A DNA stretch of 10,562 nucleotides from Spirochaetales bacterium (GTDB taxonomy: Bacteria > Spirochaetota > Spirochaetia > Sphaerochaetales > Sphaerochaetaceae), in NCBI GenBank assembly GCA_017614625.1, contig JAGABK010000065.1:1-10562 (forward strand), written 5' to 3'. The translations under genes and the position numbers were made by a program. Each line of letters opens with the position of its first letter. The stretch's first letter is position 1. Positions 5,297-10,562 of this stretch are shown piece after piece. The notes below the pieces were generated by a model. The model saw only the letters and a list, made by a program, of their open reading frames with translations, was not told where the DNA came from and did not search any database.

Positions 5297-7372
5297 ATGA
5301 AGAACATCATCGGGACTTCGGTTTTCCGTTCGGATGCTCCGGACAAGGCAAGAGGCAGGTCTGTCTTCGCAGACGACCTGATGATCCCCGGAACACTGCA
5401 TGTCTCCCTTGCAAGGGCCAGGGTGGCCCACGCGATCCTGAAAGGAGTGAAGGTTCCTCCGATTCCCGACGGATGTTTCGTCTTCACCGCGAAAGACCTG
5501 CACAGCAACCTTATTCCCTCGATAATGAACGAACAGCCGGTTCTGGCTTCCGAACGGATCCGCTGCCACGGCGAGCCTTTCGCGATTGTCGCGGCCCCCA
5601 CGAAGGAACTTGCGGATTCGATCGCGGATTCAATCGAGCCTGAGCTTGAGGTGCTCGGGACCGTCGACAGCATCGCCGACGCCCTGGATCCTTCCAAGCC
5701 CGCGCTCTTCGAGAAGGGCAACGTCTGCAGCACCTTCCATTCGGAGAAGGGCGATGTGGACAGAGGCTTCCGGGAGAGTTTCCTGACCGTCGAAGGCGAT
5801 TTCGAGACCCCGACGCAGATCCACGGATTCCTCGAGCCCGAGGGCGCTGTCACATTCATCGATGAAGACGGGAAGATGATGATCGTCGCATCCACGCAGT
5901 ATGCATTCGGCGACCTTCGCGAAGCCTCTGCAGTCACGGGCAGGCCCCAGTCGGAGATCCGGGCCATGGCCGCCACCGTGGGCGGGGCCTTCGGAGGAAA
6001 GGACGGCTATTACGTCTCCGTCTTCCCGGCGGTGGTGACACACCTCACAGGAAAACCCGCGAAATACATATACAGCAGGGAAGAAAACATCCGCTACGGC
6101 ATGAAGAGGCACAAATCCATCTCCCATGCGAAGGTCGGCTTCTCGAAGGATGGAAGGATCCTCGCCGCCGACTGCAGCATCCTTCTGGACACGGGAGCCT
6201 ACGCCGTCCTGGGGACATCGGTCCTCAAGCTGGCCATGGAGGTCTTCTGCGGAGCGTACGACATCCCCAATGTCAGGCTTGACGGAAAACTGCTGTACAC
6301 GAACCATGCGCCGGGTTCTGCCATGAAGGGCTTCGGGGCTCCCCAGTCCGCCATGGCGTTCGAGAACCTTCTCAACCGTGCCGCTTCGAAACTCGGAATC
6401 GACCCCGTGCAGATCAGAATCATCAACGCAATCCACAAGGGACAGAAAAACTCCATGGGCGGCGTGCATGAGCACGAGATCGGGCTGGAGGAGGCCCTTC
6501 TCAAGTTCCGCGAAAGCGACTTCTACAGGGAGATGACGCAGCATCCGGAGAAGGACTGCGGCTACGGCATAGCTGTTGGAATGAAGAGCAGCGGCCTGGG
6601 CAAGTTCGTCCCGGACACCTGCCATGTCACCATAAGGAAAACCGGCGGCGGATACATCGTCAGGACCTCAATCGTGGACCTGGGGCAGGGAAGCCGGACG
6701 ACCCTTTCCCAGATAGCCGCACAGGCCCTGGGTGTCCCGTTCGAGGCCATAGACATGCAGATGGGATGCACCGACGGCAATCCCGACAGCGGCTCCACGG
6801 CTGCCAGCAGGTCCACCTATGTCTGCGGCAACGCGATTCTGGATGCTGCAAGGAAAATCAGGGAAGGTGCCGACGAGGCCACCGGAAGCTGTGCCTTCCC
6901 GGAACCCAAGGATGAAGCCGTCCACGCCTTCTTCGCCTTCCTAGTCCAGGGTGCTAAGGTGAAGACCGACCCGGTGACAGGAAAGACGGATGTCCTGTGG
7001 ATGCACAGCACCACCGATGCCGGACGGATCATCAATCCGGCCCTGCTTGACGGCCAGGTGTTCGGCGGAATCTCCATGAGCATAGGCATGACGCTGAGCG
7101 AGCAGATAAGGTACAGAGACGGCAAGGCCCTGGAGAACGGGATGGGCAACTACATCATCCCCACGGCCCTGGACGTCCCGAAACTGACGAACGAGTTCGT
7201 CGAGAAGCCCGAGGAAAGCGGTCCGTTCGGGGCCAAGGGAATGGCCGAGCTTCCGACGGTCGCCGTCGCGCCGGCCATCACCACGGCCGTTTGCAGCCTT
7301 TACGAGGATCTTGAGATCAACAGCATTCCGATTGACAGGACGGCGGTCCTGAAGAGCAGGAGGAAAAGATGA
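5297..7372 (+). CDS. xdhA: Xanthine dehydrogenase-family molybdopterin-binding subunit, copy 2
   Basis: At 691 aa this aligns with copy 1 without a gap and has the same catalytic-subunit role. Cofactor motifs are intact at the same positions: GGAFGGKD (229-236), GQGSRT (463-468), TAASRST (501-507) and E651 in KGMAE. The clear exception is SAMKGFGAPQ: residue 344 is Lys where copy 1 and bovine xanthine oxidase (R912) have Arg. Other differences cluster near the pocket. Residues 238-241 are YYVS against NTAQ, 311-318 are KLAMEVFC against NLGLEHFS, and 437-438 are FV against HI. The two copies therefore probably differ in substrate. An in-frame TGA at 5243-5245 with no other start codon before 5297 fixes the ATG. 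It has its own promoter and no ribosome site. The stop overlaps the FAD gene start by 4 bp, so this copy is the one coupled to the electron-transfer subunits. Confidence 0.93.
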   Translation: MKNIIGTSVFRSDAPDKARGRSVFADDLMIPGTLHVSLARARVAHAILKGVKVPPIPDGCFVFTAKDLHSNLIPSIMNEQPVLASERIRCHGEPFAIVAAPTKELADSIADSIEPELEVLGTVDSIADALDPSKPALFEKGNVCSTFHSEKGDVDRGFRESFLTVEGDFETPTQIHGFLEPEGAVTFIDEDGKMMIVASTQYAFGDLREASAVTGRPQSEIRAMAATVGGAFGGKDGYYVSVFPAVVTHLTGKPAKYIYSREENIRYGMKRHKSISHAKVGFSKDGRILAADCSILLDTGAYAVLGTSVLKLAMEVFCGAYDIPNVRLDGKLLYTNHAPGSAMKGFGAPQSAMAFENLLNRAASKLGIDPVQIRIINAIHKGQKNSMGGVHEHEIGLEEALLKFRESDFYREMTQHPEKDCGYGIAVGMKSSGLGKFVPDTCHVTIRKTGGGYIVRTSIVDLGQGSRTTLSQIAAQALGVPFEAIDMQMGCTDGNPDSGSTAASRSTYVCGNAILDAARKIREGADEATGSCAFPEPKDEAVHAFFAFLVQGAKVKTDPVTGKTDVLWMHSTTDAGRIINPALLDGQVFGGISMSIGMTLSEQIRYRDGKALENGMGNYIIPTALDVPKLTNEFVEKPEESGPFGAKGMAELPTVAVAPAITTAVCSLYEDLEINSIPIDRTAVLKSRRKR

Positions 7373-8160
7373 AATATTCAATCCATGTCCCCTCGACACT
7401 CGAGGAGGCCTTCACAACCAGAAGCAGGGTCGGCGGACAGTACCTTGCAGGCGGAACGGTGGTTCTTGCCATCAAGAAGCCCGTCTGCGACCTTGTGAGC
7501 CTGAGCCGCATCCCCGGTCTTTCCTTCATCGAAAGAAAGGGTGACTGCATCGAGATCGGCGGCGGAACCACCTTCGACGAACTGGACAGAAGCGCCCTTC
7601 TGAAGGAGCGTCTCACTGCTCTCTGGCAGGCCTCGCACGAGCTCGCCGGTCCCCAGATCAGGAACGTGGCCACGATCGGAGGCAACATCGGAAGCATGTC
7701 GCCCTCTGCGGATTCGGTGACCGCCCTGATGGCCCTGGACGCCTCCGTGAGACTGTTCACAATGGAAGGCGGAAAGCCCTGCAGGAGGACGGTTCCCATC
7801 AGGGAGCTGCGCCTGGGCGAGGGGGAGATCATAGAGGCAGTCGTCATCAGGACCAACGTGGATTCTTCTGTTTTCGAGAAGGTCGGAAAGCGCAACGCCA
7901 TGGCCGTCTCGGTCGTGAACATGGCTGTCGCAAGGGTCGGAAAGAAGGTCTCCGTGGCCGTCGGAAGCGCCGCCCCGAACGTGGTCTTCTGCAGAAGGAC
8001 ATCGGAGATTCTCTCCAAGGACTGTACGGATATGATGGCCGCAAAAGCCGCCATACTTGAAGAAATTTCACCTAAGGACGACAGATGGGGCACCGTTGAG
8101 CAGAAGAGGATAGTCTGCGCGAACATGCTCGAGAAGCTTGCAGGGGAGGTGTCGGCATGA
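7369..8160 (+). CDS. xdhB: Xanthine dehydrogenase-family FAD-binding subunit
   Basis: A 263 aa flavoprotein that would pass electrons from the Fe-S subunit to NAD+ or another acceptor. The PCMH-type FAD-binding domain shows LAGGTVVL (26-33), where the family has LAGGTDLL, and the hallmark PQIRNVATIGGNI (95-107), followed by SPSADSVTALMALDA. The C-terminal flavoprotein domain (about 165-258) begins near KRNAMAVSVVNMA. It is slightly shorter than the roughly 280-300 aa usual for this subunit but has no visible break. It lacks the extra cysteine-rich insert of 4-hydroxybenzoyl-CoA reductase flavin subunits. AGGAGG at 7358-7363 lies 5 nt before the ATG, which overlaps the copy 2 stop (ATGA). It is translated from the copy 2 message and possibly from readthrough of copy 1. 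It is the only FAD partner for both large subunits in this window. Confidence 0.94.
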   Translation: MKYSIHVPSTLEEAFTTRSRVGGQYLAGGTVVLAIKKPVCDLVSLSRIPGLSFIERKGDCIEIGGGTTFDELDRSALLKERLTALWQASHELAGPQIRNVATIGGNIGSMSPSADSVTALMALDASVRLFTMEGGKPCRRTVPIRELRLGEGEIIEAVVIRTNVDSSVFEKVGKRNAMAVSVVNMAVARVGKKVSVAVGSAAPNVVFCRRTSEILSKDCTDMMAAKAAILEEISPKDDRWGTVEQKRIVCANMLEKLAGEVSA

Positions 8161-8612
8161 AGAACATCAATTGCATCGTGAACGGAGAAAAGGTCTCGCG
8201 CAACATTCCCGACGACATGAGCCTCCTGACATTCCTGCGCGAGGAGCTGGGTCTGACCGGAACCAAGCAGGGCTGCGGTTCGGGCGACTGCGGAGCCTGC
8301 ACCGTCATAGTGGACGGAAAGAGCGTGGACAGCTGCATCTACCCTGCGGTCCTCGCAGACGGCCGCGACATCCTCACCATCGAGGGGCTTGAGAAGAACG
8401 GGGAGCTGGACAGGATCCAGAAGGCGTTCGTCGAGCATGCCGCGGTCCAGTGCGGCTTCTGCACACCGGGCATGATTATGTCCGCCTACGCCCTTCTTCA
8501 GGACAATCCGAACCCCACGGAGGACGAGGTCAGACGTGCCATAAGCGGCAACATCTGCAGGTGCACGGGATACCAGCAGATAGTTGATGCTGTCCTGTCG
8601 CTGAACATGTGA
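8157..8612 (+). CDS. xdhC: Xanthine dehydrogenase-family 2Fe-2S subunit
   Basis: A 151 aa protein with two [2Fe-2S] clusters that carries electrons from the molybdenum site to FAD. All eight cluster cysteines are present. C40, C45, C48 (GCGSGDCGAC) and C60 form the plant-ferredoxin-like N-terminal cluster. C99, C102 (QCGFCTPGM), C134 and C136 (ICRCTGY) form the helical C-terminal cluster next to the molybdopterin. The length is typical for the small subunit of three-subunit molybdenum hydroxylases. GGGGAGG at 8143-8149 lies 7 nt upstream, and the ATG overlaps the FAD-subunit stop (ATGA), so the two are probably coupled. The naming follows the E. coli xdhABC order; it is not the XdhC-type cofactor-insertion protein, which is absent from this window. 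Confidence 0.96.
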   Translation: MKNINCIVNGEKVSRNIPDDMSLLTFLREELGLTGTKQGCGSGDCGACTVIVDGKSVDSCIYPAVLADGRDILTIEGLEKNGELDRIQKAFVEHAAVQCGFCTPGMIMSAYALLQDNPNPTEDEVRRAISGNICRCTGYQQIVDAVLSLNM

Positions 8613-8618
8613 TAGAAT
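8590..8618 (+). promoter_or_regulatory. Probable promoter of the 218 aa outer membrane protein gene
   Basis: TGA-TAGAAT (hexamer 8613-8618, 5 of 6 to consensus, extended -10 TG at 8610-8611), with a weak CTGTCC at 8590-8595 after a 17-nt spacer. The predicted start near 8625 gives a leader of about 26 nt that contains the ribosome site. The promoter overlaps the end of the Fe-S gene. Confidence 0.55.
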
Positions 8619-8650
8619 TCTGACAGATCACACAAGAAGGAGAGATTCCG

Positions 8651-9307
8651 ATGAAGAAAGCCGTTGCAGTTCTTGCAGTCATTCTTGCAGTATTCGCTGT
8701 CTTCGCCGCAAAGGCGGACATGAAGGTCGGAGCACAGCTCGGTTACGGAGCAGAGAGAGAATATGCGAGCGATGAAGGGAAATACGCTTCCCTTGATTAC
8801 TCCGGTTTCCGTATTTCGGGAACATTCGAATATGGATTCGCCGATTCCCTTTATGCGAAGGCCTCGGTGGGTATTGCCACCCTGGGACAGGGCAGGTACG
8901 TCTTCAATCCCGGAGCGGCTCCGTTTTCCGCTAATACTACGGATGCTCCGGTGAACTTCGGAGTCTATCTCGGGGCGGAATACTCGTATGACATCGGAGA
9001 ATCCTTCCGCGTTTCAGGCGGACTCGGATTCGATGCCCTGCTGGGCAAGATGTGGACTCTCGGAAGCATAGAGTACGGAGAGACGTCCGATGCTGTTTTC
9101 AATGCCAGGATGGGAATCGCGGGAGAGGTCACGGGTTCATACAGGATCGACAAGGATCTTGCAGTGAATCTCGGCGGAAGGTTCGCATGGCACTTCTATG
9201 ATTCGGACAAATACAACACGCAGTTCAAGAAGGAGGCCGGGGAGGCCGGCTGGAGCTGGATCGCGTTCAGCTATGACTTCTTTGCAGGGCTGACATTCAG
9301 TCTGTAA
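8651..9307 (+). CDS. Small outer-membrane beta-barrel protein (unnamed)
   Basis: A 218 aa protein that I cannot assign to a named family. It starts with a clear signal peptide: MKK, a hydrophobic run, then AKA before Asp, so cleavage after residue 22 is likely. The mature part is rich in Gly and aromatic residues, with alternating polar and nonpolar stretches such as FRISGTFEYGF, VNFGVYLGAEYSY, FRVSGGLGFDALLG and AVNLGGRFAWHFY. It ends in FFAGLTFSL. About eight strands could be drawn, as in small OmpA/OmpW-sized barrels, but this count is by eye. The location would be the outer membrane. AAGGAG at 8637-8642 lies 8 nt before the ATG. It may be cotranscribed with the hydroxylase genes (39-nt gap, no terminator) as well as from its own promoter. 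A pore function is not shown. Confidence 0.75.
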   Translation: MKKAVAVLAVILAVFAVFAAKADMKVGAQLGYGAEREYASDEGKYASLDYSGFRISGTFEYGFADSLYAKASVGIATLGQGRYVFNPGAAPFSANTTDAPVNFGVYLGAEYSYDIGESFRVSGGLGFDALLGKMWTLGSIEYGETSDAVFNARMGIAGEVTGSYRIDKDLAVNLGGRFAWHFYDSDKYNTQFKKEAGEAGWSWIAFSYDFFAGLTFSL

Positions 9308-9319
9308 TTCATATATACT
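9290..9319 (+). promoter_or_regulatory. Probable promoter of the 402 aa outer membrane protein gene
   Basis: CTGACA (9290-9295, 5 of 6), an 18-nt spacer, then TATACT (9314-9319, 5 of 6). The predicted start near 9326 lies downstream of the GTG at 9323, which supports the ATG at 9353 as the true start. The -35 element sits inside the last codons of the upstream gene. Confidence 0.62.
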
Positions 9320-9352
9320 GTTGTGCAGAAAACGAAAAAGGGGCATCAAGTC

Positions 9353-10561
9353 ATGAAGAAAGCGCTCACTGTTGTCATTGTAATCCTGCTTGCCGTCTGC
9401 AGCGTGTTCGCAGGCGATTTCAAGTTCCTGTTCACCGAACTGGACCAGCACCCCGAGATCCTCGCCGGATTCCTTCCCACCCTGACTGCTGTCGGAGTAG
9501 GTTACGAGGGACTTGAGCTGGTCGAGGGCAACCTCACACAGATCCAGGCAACGATCGGCGGCGGCTACACCCAGAGGGTCCTGTTTCAGGATCCCGTCAC
9601 AGGAAAACCCCTCATTGCCGACCAGATGATCTACGACGACATCCAGATACGCTGGAACTTCAAGGTCCTTCAGGGCTTCGGCGATTCCCCCGTCGAGGGG
9701 CTCGACCTCGTCACAGCCTACATCGGATACGAGGGACGCTACGAGATAGGCGTCAACTCCATGGTCCTCGGTGCTGAAAGGATGCGCGGCTACGCCAGCG
9801 CGGCCACGAAGGAGCAGGGCGCCACTGCCATCCCGAGCCTCGACGCATGGTTCGGCGGCTCCAAAGCCGGCAACTCCATCTATCCCGACCTCGCCGACGA
9901 CTACAGGGCATTCATGACGAACTTCTACCTGGGCGCAAGGCTCAACCTCATGGATGACAGGATGGTCTCCAACGAAGGTTTCCTCGCCGAGCTCAAGTTC
10001 CAGTTCGCCCCCGGTTTCGTGAACCAGAAGGCTTCCTACTACAGCATCACGCTCAACGCCGTCGCCGGAACCACGCTGCTGGAGATCTCCGACAAGAAGG
10101 GCCTGAACCTGTTCAGCGTCGTCCTCATCGACAGGGCCAACGTCAACTGGACAGACGGAAGCAAGGTTCCCGTCTACGCTTCCAGACCCGTATCCCTGGG
10201 CCGCAAGGTCAGAGGCTTCGACACCGACAGCTACGACACGAACTTCACCGTCGTCAACAACCTGGACATCCGTCTCGCCGGACCAGAGTTCCTCCTCGAC
10301 GGAATCTTCCCGCGTCTGAACATCTTCTTCGACATGGGCTACCATGCCGGAAACTACTTCAACACCAGCCACTCCGCATCCTCGATGGCCGAGGAGCTCG
10401 GTCTCAAGCAGTTCCTCTGCTCGACAGGCGTCCAGCTCGAGATGTGCTTCTTCGACTTCATCGACCTGGGATTCCAGATCTCGTATCTGATCAGCGGAGA
10501 CAACATGAGGAAGCCCGGACAGAGATTCATCACGGGAGCCACGTTCTTCCTGGATTTCTGA
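9353..10561 (+). CDS. Larger outer-membrane beta-barrel protein (unnamed)
   Basis: A 402 aa protein of no family I can name. The signal peptide is MKKALTVVIVILLAVCSVFA with likely cleavage after A20. The mature chain contains repeated amphipathic beta segments and Asp/Asn/Gly turns, and it ends in TGATFFLDF with a terminal Phe, the classic signature for Bam-dependent barrel insertion. Strand-like stretches include FMTNFYLGARLNL, LAELKFQFAPGF, RLNIFFDMGYHAG and DLGFQISYLISG. AAGGGG (9338-9343) lies 9 nt before the ATG. A GTG at 9323 would add ten residues that spoil the signal peptide and lie before the predicted transcript start, so I rejected it. It is nearly complete at the window edge, with the TGA at 10559-10561. 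It shows no clear similarity to the smaller neighbour beyond general barrel style. Substrate or role is unknown. Confidence 0.78.
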   Translation: MKKALTVVIVILLAVCSVFAGDFKFLFTELDQHPEILAGFLPTLTAVGVGYEGLELVEGNLTQIQATIGGGYTQRVLFQDPVTGKPLIADQMIYDDIQIRWNFKVLQGFGDSPVEGLDLVTAYIGYEGRYEIGVNSMVLGAERMRGYASAATKEQGATAIPSLDAWFGGSKAGNSIYPDLADDYRAFMTNFYLGARLNLMDDRMVSNEGFLAELKFQFAPGFVNQKASYYSITLNAVAGTTLLEISDKKGLNLFSVVLIDRANVNWTDGSKVPVYASRPVSLGRKVRGFDTDSYDTNFTVVNNLDIRLAGPEFLLDGIFPRLNIFFDMGYHAGNYFNTSHSASSMAEELGLKQFLCSTGVQLEMCFFDFIDLGFQISYLISGDNMRKPGQRFITGATFFLDF

Positions 10562-10562
10562 T

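Larger units (their letters stand above)
3131..7371 (+). repeat. Diverged tandem duplication: promoter + large subunit + next-gene start, period 2127 bp
   Basis: Unit 1 runs 3131-5244 and unit 2 runs 5258-7371, with an exact 2127-bp offset and no indel across 691 codons. Homology starts at GCAATTCTCA / GTAATTCTCA upstream of the two promoters. It runs to an AGCAGGAGG...ATG at each 3' end. The proteins are 524/691 identical by hand count (about 76%). Identity is patchy at DNA level: bases 3941-3987 against 6068-6114 differ at one of 47 positions. Confidence 0.92.

Noticed and set aside
5297..7372. Copy 2 of the large subunit as a decaying pseudogene
   Set aside because: It is full length without frameshift or stop, keeps almost all cofactor motifs and has an excellent promoter; the Arg-to-Lys change alone does not show decay.
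9323..9352. GTG at 9323 as the start of the larger barrel protein
   Set aside because: It would precede the predicted transcription start, has no ribosome site and puts ten charged or polar residues before a clean signal peptide; ATG 9353 has AAGGGG upstream.
9353..9415. Lipoprotein signal (LLAVC) in the larger barrel protein
   Set aside because: Val at -1 to the Cys breaks the usual lipobox, and a good signal peptidase I site (VFA before Gly) follows 4 residues later. A relaxed spirochaete lipobox cannot be fully excluded.
9137..10372. Long open frame on the - strand (411 codons), rich in Val, Asp and Glu
   Set aside because: It is antisense to a gene with promoter, ribosome site and signal peptide, and its composition is that of a reverse-complement shadow.

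Overview
The window looks like a chromosomal segment of a GC-rich, double-membraned, probably anaerobic bacterium. Every gene I accept lies on the + strand. The Gram-negative architecture rests on two signal-peptide-bearing outer-membrane beta-barrel candidates at the right end. A spirochaete, for example a Sphaerochaeta-like gut lineage, is my best guess. That is inference from gene style (heavy AGG/AGA arginine use, barrel proteins, an unusual IMP dehydrogenase); no taxonomic marker gene is present.

Left block (1-3120): the 3' end of an adenosine deaminase gene overlaps by 4 bp a mandelate-racemase-type enolase superfamily gene. That gene is followed 15 bp later by an IMP dehydrogenase gene (guaB), so the three look like one operon. 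A CAU-anticodon tRNA gene follows, closed by a strong intrinsic terminator at 3083-3120.

Middle block (3131-8612): a molybdenum hydroxylase locus of the xanthine dehydrogenase family. It holds two tandem, full-length, gapless paralogues of the molybdopterin subunit (691 aa each, about 76% identical by hand count), then one FAD subunit and one 2Fe-2S subunit joined by ATGA overlaps. Each large-subunit copy has its own extended -10 promoter, placed so that transcription should start at or next to the A of the ATG. Neither has a Shine-Dalgarno sequence, so both are predicted to be leaderless. The 3' end of copy 1 still carries the ribosome site and ATGA overlap that copy 2 uses to start the FAD gene. 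This marks the duplication as promoter plus large subunit plus the next start codon.

Right block (8613-10561): two secreted beta-barrel candidates, each with its own promoter and ribosome binding site.

Together, adenosine deaminase, IMP dehydrogenase and a xanthine-dehydrogenase-like enzyme point to purine interconversion or catabolism. The enolase superfamily enzyme has no obvious purine role. The two large subunits probably compete for the same electron-transfer subunits and may act on different substrates. No cofactor-insertion chaperone, permease or ureide-pathway gene is visible here. No stretch above 300 bases lacks a gene. No insertion sequences, CRISPR arrays or attachment sites were seen.
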